Program-made: the position numbers and the translations under genes
Source: Hemileia vastatrix
Taxonomy: Eukaryota; Basidiomycota; Pucciniomycetes; Pucciniales; Zaghouaniaceae
Length of the DNA stretch: 64,000 bases
Direction: 5' to 3'
Assembly: GCA_030280995.1 (NCBI GenBank)
Contig: JASXTE010000001.1
Span: 12,929,001 to 12,993,000 of the forward strand
Notes under the pieces: model-generated
Databases searched by the model: none
What the model was told of the DNA's origin: nothing
The model's input: only the letters and a program-made list of their open reading frames with translations
Shown here: positions 53,939 through 64,000 of the stretch, piece after piece
Numbering within the stretch: position 1 is the stretch's first letter
Layout: the number at the start of each line of letters is the position of its first letter

Positions 53939-54701
53939 ATGTCACAAAGCAATTTCTTAATCCTTTTCTTGACTCTTGTTGCTCAAATTTTTCTTATACC
54001 AGCTGTGACTCGAGCTCATCCTCAAGAACCAATTACACCCCCTCAGCATGTAAACCCGGATGCCGCCTCAAAGCGAACATATACTTGTGACCAGTTTCTG
54101 GAGTTGACAGACGGTACCTGGACTTTTTTGAAGTTTCCTTAATGTGTTCTCAACAGTTTTATTTTACAGATGGGCGTTCTACCTGTGCTCAAGAAGGACG
54201 TGGCGGCACCACGACAGTGGTTACTTGCGCTCGTCGTAGCTGTACTGGAGCTCCTTGTCAGTCTAATGCTCATTCTAGTATTTAGTATGCCAACAGTCAA
54301 AAGATGTTGATTGCACCGTATGAAACTTTTCTTCTGATCATGACTTCGTTTGATTTTGAATAAAGTCATGAACAAGTGTTTTATAGCAAAGCCCAACCAC
54401 GTCCGACCTTCAAGAACTATGAAGCCTGCGAACTCCGCTAATTGCTATAACGGTTACAATGTTATGATGGATGCTAATGTTGGTGAAGGAATCGTGTTGG
54501 GTGGAGGGTATCGTGAGTGAAACAAGTTTGCTAAATTTTTCTTTTCCGAGTGAAGTGAAACCAATTTTATTGTGTGTTGTTTTAAAACAATCTTTTTCAG
54601 TTTGCATCAACAATGCGAATCAGATGTTGTCCTGTGATAATTTTGTTCCACATTTCACCCGTGAGTCTGATTTACAATCAATGAATAAAAATTTCAAATG
54701 A
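53939..54701 (+). CDS. Candidate secreted cysteine-rich protein, four exons
   Basis: Proposed exons 53939-54113, 54170-54277, 54387-54512 and 54601-54701; all three introns are phase 1, with GT starts and AG ends (56, 109 and 88 nt), giving 169 aa. Residues 1-26 form a signal peptide (MSQSNFLILFLTLVAQIFLI). The mature part has eight cysteines (TYTC, STC, VTC, RRSC, APC, ANC, LC, LSC), an even number suited to disulfides. Exon 2 is cut at GTATTT, before an in-frame TAG, which makes this splice the least certain. The layout resembles small secreted proteins of rust fungi, where some act as effectors; function here is unknown. It is the only likely host gene in the window. Confidence 0.6.
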
Positions 54702-55107
<406 letters not shown>

Positions 55108-55478
55108 TTATTATCACTGTGTGCAAATAAGGGAAGATTACCAGAAACCCCCCATCACAAGGTTTAACACTGATTATAAATGTCGGGGGTTTGTGGAGGT
55201 TTTGTGGTTTTTTGGCATAGAAGACCAATGTATTTAAAAATAAAGGTCATTCCTACTTAGGGCATCTGTCTCCGTGTCGGTAAAAATAAGTACATAATTG
55301 TGTTTTACTTGGTCATTTCATAATGAATTTCAATATTCAACCGCCTTATGCAGTATCTTTTACTAATTCAACCCTGGGACTTTGGCAGTCATTAGGTAAA
55401 CCTCAACTGCTATTTTTTTATGCATGTCATTCAATGTTTTTAATCATTCCTGGATTCTAACCAGAACCACCATGTAAC

Positions 55479-55920
55479 ATGCATCAACATTTCAAAAAAT
55501 TTGCCTTTTGCCTTGCCTCTGGATCATGCACCTCCCCTGGCCCAAAAATCCCCCCCTTCAAAACACTGATCCCTGCTGCTGCTGCTGTCTGCCCACCTCT
55601 GCATTCTGGTACACATCCTTATCCTGCTGCCAAGAAGAGGAGGTATGTATCCCCTCCCCCCTCACCAGGCCCATGCCTCAGAGAGGACATGGTTGATTCC
55701 ATTGAGGATGCAAGACTGGCCCATCCAGAACTCCTCTTCATGGCCTCACAACTGTGCTCTCCCCTCCCTCCACTGCCTCCACCCATGGATATTACCCACC
55801 TCCCCTGCCTCCCCTGCCCCATGTCAAGCCAACTCACTCAAAGACTGCATCCACCACCCCCTCAAGCCCTGATTTGGCTTTGGCCTTACCACTTCTCTGC
55901 CACCTTCTCTCGACCAAAAC
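55479..55920 (+). pseudogene. Proline-rich ORF truncated by G4
   Basis: An open frame starting at 55479 (MHQHFKKFAFCLASGSC) with Pro-rich segments (LPPLPPPMD) and MVDSIEDARLAHPELLFMAS. It is GC-richer than its surroundings and cut at 55920 by the G4 LTR. It could be a gene or TE fragment; not recognised. 55106-55478 holds no recognised gene. Confidence 0.3.
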
Positions 55921-57100
55921 TGTCAGCCAGGCTACTAGACTTACCCAGTGAAATAATTAATTAATTACTGGATGAAGCCGCACCTTATCATTTTTAATTA
56001 TTATTTAATTATAATTTAGTTACATTAAAATTAGTTATAATAAATTAACTAATTACAGAATGTTAAAATTAAAAAATTAATTAATTAAATAAATAATTAA
56101 AATTAAAAATATAATTTTGTCCCTTATATTTTTCTCTAACACCATGCTCATTTGACAGGTTGGGAAAAAAATAAAATTTTATATTAAAAAATAAATACAA
56201 AGATAAAATAAGATTTAAATATTCAAATAATATTAAATATATACAAAAAAATCAAATTTCTTATTTAGGATTGACTTTTACAGTAAATATTAAAAATATT
56301 GATGTATTTCTGACATACTCTGTAAATACATCTTTTTGATGCCTTCTTTTTAGAATAACTTTATTATTTGAAATAATCTTTCTGGAATGTTCTTTTCTCT
56401 CTCTTTTCCTACTGTTTTTAGGATTTGATTGCCGTGCTTTGTCTCTCCTTTTCCTATAAAAGGCCTCTCTTTTTGTTGTCTTTTAATCATTCAATTTACC
56501 AACTCACTTATTACTACAACTACAAAAGTTAAAACACTTATTTCTTATATTTTATATCTTTAGTATTTACAAGGATGTAATTCTAATCTATAACTTATAT
56601 AAATATTTTAATCTACCTCTTATTATTGAGTAAAAGAATCATCTTTGATTAAGAAATACATACCTAATTATTGAGAGTCCAGTAAATCCTTAAAATCTTC
56701 ATATAACACCGTACCAAAGCTTCTAGACCAAAAGTGAACCTTGACAATTGGGATCCTTTCCGAAATATCGACGGCGCAATGTTACTTGAGGTGTAATCGA
56801 GGGGACCATTGGCGTACAAGTACCTGTAAAGGACGTGTGGAGGCGAGAAAACGACGAACGTCATACGTCACGTGATAAAAAGTTTTTGCTGCGAACGGGA
56901 ATCGAACCGCACTCCAAAACTTAAGTTCATATACTGACTAAAGATCGTATATATTGTGGTAATTATTGTTATTACTATTTGTGGGTTACTCTTCACTCTT
57001 CATTTGCTACGTATTTCCTTTTACTCAGCACTCTGTAAGTGGCATTAATTTGCTCATTTTGCAGGGGGAGGTGTCTGGTAATTGGTATTTATTTTTATTA
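55921..57100 (+). repeat. G4 5' LTR (right border uncertain)
   Basis: The start is fixed by identity with 63983 onward. A TATA box (CCTATAAAAGG) lies at about 56453-56463. By comparison with the related 1178-bp solo LTR at 39606, the end is expected near 57060-57100, but I see no clear primer-binding site to fix it. An islet at 56740-56900 is less AT-rich. Confidence 0.6.
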
Positions 57101-57199
57101 TTATATTTTATTTTTATTTTTCCTGGTTGACCATAATAGAGCAATAACTGTTCTTAGTCCCAGAGGTAATAAAATAATTATATTTTAATATTAATTATT

Positions 57200-57825
57200 A
57201 TCATTTTTCAGTTGACAATTGTCCTGATTAATTTGAATTTTAATTGTTCTAGTTGACAAATTGTCCTGACAATAATATTTTTTATTAAATAAAAAAATTA
57301 TTATAATTTTTCAGTTGACATTTGTCCTGATTAATTTAAATTTTTAATTGTTCCAGTTGACCAATTGTCCTGACAATATTATTTTTTATTAAATAAAAAA
57401 AATTATTATAATTTTTCAGTTGACATTTGTCCTGATTAATTTAAATTTTTAATTGTTCCAGTTGAAAAATTGTCCTGACAATTATATTTTTTTTATTTAT
57501 TATTGAATAATTAACATTTCATTACTTCAGTTGACTTTGAGTCCTGGTAATCCAATAAATCTTTTTAAGTAATAAAATTCATATTTAATTACTTCAGTTG
57601 ACATTAAGTCCTGGTAGTTAAGTGATCAGTTAAAATAATTTTTATTAATAAAGATTCATATTTGATTATTTCAGGTGACAATAAATCCTGGTAATAAATT
57701 AGTTGATTCAAATCCTGAAAATAAAAATTAATAGAAATTCTAATTTATTTCTACAGTTGATTGTATTATCCTGGTTTTAAATTTTTCTTTTATTAATTTT
57801 ATTTAAGTTGATTTTTATCCTAAAA
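57200..57825 (+). other. G4 5' leader hairpin array
   Basis: About 11 copies of a module CAG-TT-GAC-N4to6-GTC-CTG. Outer CAG/CTG and inner GAC/GTC can pair, leaving a TT bulge. Positions: 57209, 57250, 57312, 57354, 57417, 57459, 57528, 57595, 57700, 57754, 57805, plus a weak one at 57672. Three copies have GAT/ATC instead of GAC/GTC. Spacers are AT-rich. It precedes gag directly. Confidence 0.75.
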
Positions 57826-57924
57826 AGATTTTTATTATTTTTATTTTATTTCTGTTAAATAAAAATTAAAAATAAAGACTAATTAATTTTTGTCTCTTTT
57901 CCTTCATTTCAGTAGAATCTTAAA

Positions 57925-59885
57925 ATGACTGATCAAGGTGGTTTTGCTGCACGTGAAGAAGAACTAGACTTAATTGATTATGATGAGCCTACTTCTGTAA
58001 GTTTTCCTTTAACAAGAAGAATTTCTCAAACTAATAAATCCTTGCCCCAAACAGGATGTAGAAATGGAAGAAGTAGAAATCCTAGTGGACAATACTCAGG
58101 ATCAGAAGCCCATGGCAAACCCACCAGAAGAGCTTCCAAAAGGCTTCAAGATAAAAAAGATGCCGTTGTCCCAGCAGATAAAGAATCTGTCAACCCACAT
58201 AAAGGAGTTAAGGACAGACAGCTTTAAACTAAAGGTAAGGGTAGATGCCTTGGAAGAAAGGGTGAAAAGAACAGATACTTTTCTCCAAGAGAAAAGGAAA
58301 CCTCTTCCTCCCAGGGATCAACAACAATTGGCTCCCCAATCCCAAGAGATGGTGGAAGTGTCCAAGTGGCAGTGGGACTGGTTCAACACACAGTGGGACT
58401 ATTTGGCTCAAAATCAGCATCAGTTACCTCAGGTAGGTCCATCAAGGCCCACCCAGGTCAACCCCACTCCTCCCCACCCTTATCAAGGAGGCAAAAGAAG
58501 AAGGAAGCCCAATATGGTGATACCCAGCAAACCCTGGTACGTCCCTCTATTGATTCTCAAGTGCCTTTTCTTGTGGCTGACTCTGTTCCTTCAGGTAAAT
58601 CTGGAAGGCAGGATGAAACCTTGAGACCTATAGAAGCTGGGAATAGTAGAAAGTTATCTCATGTATCCAATCCATTACTTTTAATTGCTACCTCAATGAT
58701 TAATCCTGATATGGCTGTGATTGATGAAACTCTTGACCCTGAGTTCTATGAGAGTCTGGAAAGTTACTCAGTTTCCTTATTGAGAAACACTCCAGATGTA
58801 GCAATAATTAATGATGAGCACTTGAGAGATATTATTGCCAAGCAAAATCATATAATGAACAATATGCAATTGACTCAGAGATATAATAGTTTGTTAACTG
58901 ATCAGGGTTATCAAGCATTAAAAAGTGAAGCACAGAGAGTCTCTGATGAATTGTCTCATTACAAAGCAACCCATGAAAAGAAAATTGCTTTAAGGCAAAA
59001 TATAAAAAATGATTTATCTAAACTAAAAGATACTGTATCTGCCTGTTGCCAGGAGGTAGAGATAGATAAGATAAATCTGAAAAGATTGAGTGACCATTTG
59101 TCATCTTTTCAACATAAAAATCAATTATCTTTTGCAACTATCAATGAAAGTTTATCTAGTCTTCCAAGAATGAAAACAAGACAAACAACCATTGAAGAAA
59201 AATTGAACTCATTGTTAAATGACCAAAAATATTCTGACATTTTGGTGAAGGAACATATAGTGCAGGATGCTCAACCAGTACCTGTGGCTAGTTCATCTAA
59301 AATAAAAATTGATCCAGAAATACCTGTTGATAACACTGAGTTTCCATCAAAAACTGATGATGCACCAGGATCTGCAACATAAAGATTAAACAATGAGATT
59401 TCAGCACAATTAGAGAAATTACAGCTGCTTCTTACTCAGAAACAAGCTAGTACTAAGGAGACTCCTTCAAATCAAAAGAATTGGCCAAAACTTTACCAGT
59501 ACCCAACATTTGATGGTGATTCTTCTTCTGATTGGCAACAATTTATTTGCAGAATTGATAATTTAAAAAATTCTTACAAACTCCCAGATGAGGAAATTGT
59601 GTCCAAGTTAATTTCTTTGTTCACTAATGTTGCCCTGATGTGGTATGAATCTGTTCTCCTGGATGGGAATTACTACTCATGGGAGGATTGGAAGAAATTA
59701 ATTAAAGCACAATTTGGTGGCTCCAAGTTCAGAATGGCTCAACAAAGGCAGTATGAGGAAACTAGATATAACTCTTCTACTGATAAACCTATTGAGTTTT
59801 TAATGAAACTTGTAAAAATCTTAAGGGCAATGGACCCAAATATGGAGTTTGATTTATGAAAGGACAGGATCCTCTATAAATTACC
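57925..59885 (+). pseudogene. gag: G4 Gag with a 5' intron
   Basis: Exon 1 57925-57996 (MTDQGGFAAREEELDLIDYD). A canonical 58-nt intron follows (57997-58054, GTAAGT, CAAACTAATAAA, AACAG). Exon 2 starts at 58055 in phase (DVEMEEVEILVDN). A coiled-coil-prone region (LKVRVDALEERVKR) follows. A one-base shift near 58500 leads into the long frame (58366-59382), with DETLDPEFYESL and helical segments. After TAA 59380 a capsid-type region follows (LYQYPTFDGDSSSDWQQFIC, WYESVLLDGNYYSWEDWKKL), then TGA 59857 at a place where Trp is plausible. The Gag C-terminus with its zinc knuckle lies in the next entry. Confidence 0.75.
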
Positions 59886-59886
59886 A

Positions 59887-61167
59887 ATGTCTCTGAGAGA
59901 CTTGATTGTGCCTAGGACTGAGTTCTCCAAAGAACCCTCTTCTTTCATTAATACTTGCAATGAGATACTTCTAAACAATAAGTATGATGCAAGAAGATTC
60001 ATTCCTAGGACCCCTTTTGAGAAACCCTCCACTTACCAACAAAAACCTCTGGAAAAGGTTGGTAAACCTTCTGCCCCTGTTGCACCAAAGAAGTATGCAA
60101 CAAACACTTGCTTCAAGTGCAACAAGCCTTGGCAGAAAGGCCATGTTTGTGACAAGAAGATAAATCTTGTAGAACAAACAGAGGAGCATGCTGATGACAC
60201 AGTGGCACTGGATGATACATCAAGTGATTGTGCCAGCAATATTTCATATGAATCTCAACAAGAAATCTTGATGCTGGAAGAAGACATTCATTATTTAAAT
60301 ACTATTGATATTGATAATAATGCTTTGTCTACATTTGAGGATGCTGAGATCATAAAAAACATTGAGGATAACTCAATTGTTATTGCCCCTCTTAAGGCAC
60401 CAGTCTTGATCAATGGAACCAGCATTGAAGTTGTTCTGGATTCTGGAGCTGGAGGAAGTGTAGTATCTGAAAGAGCACTTGCCTCAGTAGATCAAGACTA
60501 TAAATCTAAACTGATGCCTATCATTTCTGAAAATTGGAGAGGGTATGGCTCTGTTTTGTCCCCCATTGGTAAATACAAAGCCACAGTGTTTTTTAAATAT
60601 AACCATGGTTTTGTAAGAGCTATTTGTGATTTTTTTGTCATGAAAAATGATAACTTGAGCAATTGGTTTATTGTAGGGAATGATATTTTAACCAAGTATG
60701 GCATAAAATTGGATCCTTCAAACCAATGTTTCACAATGGGGATGAATGGGAAGAGAAAATTTAAGATTTCCTCCCCTAAAAAATTATTAAAACCAGAATT
60801 GAGCACATGTAATTTTGTGGTTCAATATAAAGGAAGATCTACAAAGGAAATGCATGCCCTTATGTCTGAAATTGACAATGCCTCTTTTGGAGAACAACTT
60901 TCTGGTGAGGATAAAGATTCCATCATTAACTTGATAAAATCTTTTCCTATGGCCTTTGCTCATGGGTCACATGAACTGGGATTAGTTAAAGAGGAAATGA
61001 AAATTTCATTGTCTTGCCCATTAACTGATATACCACCTAGTTTAAAGAAGAAGACTTATCCTGCTTCTCCCACAAAGAGAAAAGATATTGAAGATAATAT
61101 CTCTACCCTTTTAAAAATGAATATTATTGAAAAGGTAGTTGAAACACCTAAATATTGTGTTATCTGA
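59887..61167 (+). pseudogene. pol: G4 Gag zinc knuckle, aspartic protease and RT start
   Basis: 426 codons. Residues about 75-90 have a knuckle-like CFKCNKPWQKGHVC. The protease (about 170-290) has VVLDSGAGGSVVSE with intact D-S-G and FIVGNDILTKYGIKLD. RT begins near residue 390 (PPSLKKKTYPASPTKRKDIE, LKMNIIEKVVETPKYCVI), and TGA at 61165 interrupts it where many gypsy RTs have Trp. Confidence 0.85.
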
Positions 61168-62481
61168 CCTGTCCTAATTTCTTATGAGAAAGATAAAGCC
61201 AGGTTATGTGGTGATTATAGAGCACTAAATACTTATACTGTTGATGATATCTATCCTTTACCTAGAATCAGCTCTATACATGCTACTTTACAGGGTGCTA
61301 AATATATCAGCTGTTTGGATGGTAATAAGGGATATCAGCAGGTACCTGTTGAGAAAAATTCTCAGAACTTTCTGATGATTGCCACTCATATGGGTATTTA
61401 TAAGTATATTAGGATGCCATTTGGCCCTATAAATTCCCCTTCTGTTTTCCAAAAAGTAATGGATAACACATTCCATCAAGAGATAATTGAAGGTTGGCTG
61501 ATTATTTATATTGATGATATCATTATATTCTCAAAAACATTTGAGGACCATCTTAAACACCTGTGTAAAGTATTCCAGAAAATGGATGAAATAAATATGA
61601 CACTTGCTTTGAAGAAATGTAAATTTGGTTTCCATTCTTTAAAAGTTCTTGGTCATGTTGTTTCAGGCTTACAGATATGTGTTGACCAGAACAAAGTGGC
61701 AGCCATACAACAGGTGAAAGCTCCTACAACAGTGAGAGAGCTCCAAAGTTTTTTGGGAATGTGTGGATACTATAGACAGTATATTAAAAATTACCAAGTC
61801 ATAGCTTTACCCCTTACCCAATTAACTAGAAAGGATGTTGCTTTTGTCTGGAATAGTGAAAGACAAAGAGCCTTTGACACTATGAAACACTGTTTGATGT
61901 CAGCACCAATTCTTGCTTTACCTGACTTTGATCAACCATTTGTTTTGTACACTGATGCCAGTTTTATTGGTCTTGGTGCTGCCCTCCATCAAAAACAAGT
62001 GATAAATGATAAAGTTTCAGAAGTAGTAATTTGTTATATTTCAAGAACCTTGAGAAATAGTGAATTGAAATATGGCGCTACTCAATTAGAGTGTTTAGCT
62101 GTAGTATGGGCTCTAGAAAAGCTTCATTATTACCTAGATGACCAGAAATTTGAACTTGTCACTGACTGCAGTGCAGTTAAATCCCTTTTAAACTTGAAAA
62201 CACCTAATAGACATATGTTTAGATGGCAGCTGGCTGTTCAAGATTACAGAGGGAGAATGACAATTATTCATAGGGCTGGTATTGTTCACTCAAATGTGGA
62301 TATGTTATCAGGGTTACCTTTACCAAATGATGACTCTAATCCTGCTTATGATCCTGAGGATGAAATTATTCATATTCATGGGATATATGTGGTTGATATG
62401 GAGGAAGAGCTATTACAGCTTATTCTGAAATCATATGATAAGGACACTGAGTTGAAAAAAGTTATGCACCATATTAAATGA
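61168..62481 (+). pseudogene. pol: G4 RT and RNase H
   Basis: Same frame after the TGA: ARLCGDYRALNTYTVDDIYP, CLDGNKGYQQVPVEKN, MPFGPINSPSVFQKVMD, and catalytic YIDDIIIFSKTFEDH intact. The connection LGHVVSGLQICVDQNKVAAI and FLGMCGYYRQYIKNY follows. RNase H has its acidic residues in YTDASFIGLGAAL, QLECLAVVWALEKL and VTDCSAVKSL, then HSNVDMLSGLPLP. Ends at TGA 62479 before the integrase frame. Confidence 0.9.
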
Positions 62482-63949
62482 TCCAAAGAATGCTTCAATA
62501 CAAGCATTAATTAAAACCCTTCCACCAAAGTACCAAAAAGGTTTGGAAAAAGGAAAATTTTCAATTGATGAAGGATATCTATATTATAGAAGAAGGTTGA
62601 GTAATGTTATTGTTATTCCTCCTTCTATGAAAGAAATCATCTTGAAAATTTGTCATGAAGACATATTAGCTGGACATTTTGATCTTGACAAAACAATGAT
62701 CAGAATTAAGAACACTGCTTGGTGGGCTAATATGTCTGAGGACACAAAATTATATGTTGAATCCTGTGATTCATGCCAAAAATCAAAAAGATTAACTGGT
62801 AAAAGAGCAGGATTAATGCAAAATATTGAACCTCCTGATGCTCCATGGCAAATTATAAACATGGATTTTGTAACAGGATTACCTATTGCTGGTAAAGACA
62901 GTTATAACTCTTGTTGGGTTATTGTGGACAGATTCACAAAAATGTGTAAATTTATCCCTACCCACAAGGATGTTTCCACTAAAGAATTAGCTTTCTTATG
63001 GTGGTCTCATATGTTTAATACTGCTGGTTTTCCTAAAGCCATAATCTCTGAAAGAGACCCTAAATTTACTTCTGAATTTTGGATGTCTCTGATGGATGTT
63101 TGTGGTTGTGATCTGAAACTTTCTACTGCCCATCACCCTCAGACTGATGGTTTAGCTGAAAGAGTGATTCAGACTTTAGAGGACATGATAAGAAGATATT
63201 GTGCCTTTGGCCTTGAGTATAAAGATAATGACAGATTCACTCATGATTGGGTTACCTTACTTCCTGGGTTAGAATTTGCTTATAATAGCACTGTTCATTC
63301 TGTTACTCAAAGAAAGCCTTTTGAGCTCAGGCTTGGATATGTTCCTAATACTCCTGCCCAAATTCTCAATAACAAAATACCTAAATTGGATATACATCTT
63401 GGTGTAAAATCTTTTCTTCAAATGCAACAATTATGTAGAAATCATGCTCAAAAATGTATTGAAAAATCATTTGAATATGAGAAGAAAAGATGGGACAAAT
63501 CCAATAAAGAATACACTTTTAAAAAGGGTGATGAAGGGTTGATTTCTACAGTCCACTTCAACTTACAAGGTAATAACAAATTAAAAGATCCATTTGTTGG
63601 TCCTTTTGTTGTCAGAAGAATGATTGGAGATAATGCAGTTGAAGTTATTCTGTATTCCCCATATGACAGAAAACATCCTGTTTTTCCAATATCTCTTTTG
63701 AAACCTTACACATCCAATAGTGATTTATTTCCAAAAAGGAGGGGTAGACCAAAGAAAACCCAAAATGAAATCACTGAGACAGCAGAAATTGAAAAAATTT
63801 TAAATGACAGAATAGTCACTTCTGAGAAAGGTACAGAATACTTATTGAGATTCAAGAATAAATCATCTGAATATGATTCTTGGATACCTGGGAAGGAGAT
63901 ATCTAATCTTCCTACTCTACTAAAAAAGTATAAAAAGAAAAAATCATAG
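62482..63949 (+). CDS. pol: G4 integrase and chromodomain
   Basis: 468 codons from 62543, one base out of frame with RNase H. Zinc domain: HEDILAGHFDLDK and CDSCQKSKR. Core: first Asp in INMDFVTGLPIAG, second in ISERDPKFTSEFW, Glu in HHPQTDGLAERVIQTLEDMI. The GPF/Y-type module is present as DPFVGPFVVRRMIG. C-terminal chromodomain: IEKILNDRIVTSEKGTEYLL, RFKNKSSEYDSWIPGKEI, ending in a Lys-rich tail. The stop (63947) is 33 bases before the 3' LTR. Chromodomains steer integration to marked chromatin in this clade. Confidence 0.9.
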
Positions 63950-63969
63950 CATTTTTTTTATTGTTTTTT

Positions 63970-63982
63970 TAGAGTGAGGGAG
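63970..63982 (+). promoter_or_regulatory. G4 polypurine tract
   Basis: TAGAGTGAGGGAG directly before TGTCAGCC, the expected plus-strand primer. Confidence 0.75.
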
Positions 63983-64000
63983 TGTCAGCCAGGCTACTAG
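63983..64000 (+). repeat. G4 3' LTR start
   Basis: First 18 bases, identical to 55921-55938; the remainder lies beyond the window. Confidence 0.9.

Larger units (their letters stand above)
55921..64000 (+). mobile_element. Chromodomain gypsy element G4 (3' LTR cut by window end)
   Basis: 5' LTR starts TGTCAGCCAGGCTACTAG at 55921, and the same sequence starts the 3' LTR at 63983 after a purine tract (AGAGTGAGGGAG). Between lie a 5' leader with a hairpin array, spliced gag, protease, RT, RNase H, integrase and chromodomain. Most of gag-pol is one frame broken by TAA 59380, TGA 59857, TGA 61165 and TGA 62479, plus a shift before integrase, so this copy is probably inactive. Confidence 0.9.

Noticed and set aside
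56885..56960. tRNA-like sequence on the minus strand (GGTTCGATTCC B-box match, TTTTT downstream)
   Set aside because: The T-stem does not pair beyond two bases, and no acceptor strand complementary to TCGCAGC is found upstream. It is probably chance or a degenerate remnant; use as a primer-binding site for G4 is also not convincing.

Overview
The window looks like part of a large, AT-rich, repeat-dominated fungal genome, most probably a rust fungus (Pucciniales). The reasons are stacked Ty3/gypsy elements, short GTAAGT-type introns, a small multi-intron cysteine-rich secreted-protein gene and almost no host genes. The species is an inference. Nearly everything is transposable element, and the main structure is a nest of LTR retrotransposons that can be unwound base by base.

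Nest, outermost first. (1) A decayed Ty1/copia element on the minus strand: RNase H end at 1-375, RT, protease and gag at 44671-47661. (2) Gypsy G3 (minus, 376-44670) sits inside the copia element. (3) Gypsy G1 (minus, 998-30549) sits inside the 3' LTR of G3. (4) A chromodomain gypsy, C1 (minus, 7423-27303), sits inside gag of G1 with a perfect 5-bp target duplication CCTCC. (5) Gypsy G2 (plus, 15139-24803), the youngest by LTR similarity, sits between protease and RT of C1. Two solo LTRs also lie in the stack: a G3-family LTR at 10281-11373 in C1, and another at 39606-40783 in G3.

Right of the nest, 48000-53086 holds CACTA-like miniature elements. One of them (49325-52597, TSD TTC) was split by a 2.8-kb PIF/Harbinger transposon with a two-exon DDE transposase (49580-52425). 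A solo C1-family LTR (48244-49052, TSD AAGTG) is also there. The only likely host gene is a four-exon secreted cysteine-rich protein at 53939-54701. From 55921 to the end lies a plus-strand chromodomain gypsy, G4, cut by the window end.

The most unusual signals are RNA-like. G1, G2 and G3 share a repeated module: a 4-bp stem, a 6-nt loop and a constant WTAAACTGG tail. It has about 19 copies in G2 and many in G1 and G3, and the stem changes in matched pairs (AGTC/GACT, GGTC/GACC, CCTC/GAGG). They also share three longer conserved 3'-UTR hairpins, two with compensatory changes. The unrelated G4 has its own array of about 11 hairpins in its 5' leader, with GAC/GTC to GAT/ATC covariation. I infer reiterated RNA-binding sites, perhaps for Gag or packaging.

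A second unusual signal: C1 and G3, from different gypsy lineages, each carry an antisense, TATA-driven, intron-containing gene between pol and the 3' LTR. Both encode related, partly decayed six-cysteine zinc-cluster-like proteins.

G1 (no integrase) and G2 (no RT/RNase H) are complementary deletion derivatives. G1, G2 and G3 keep a T_TTT_TTR slippery site just before the protease stop codon.
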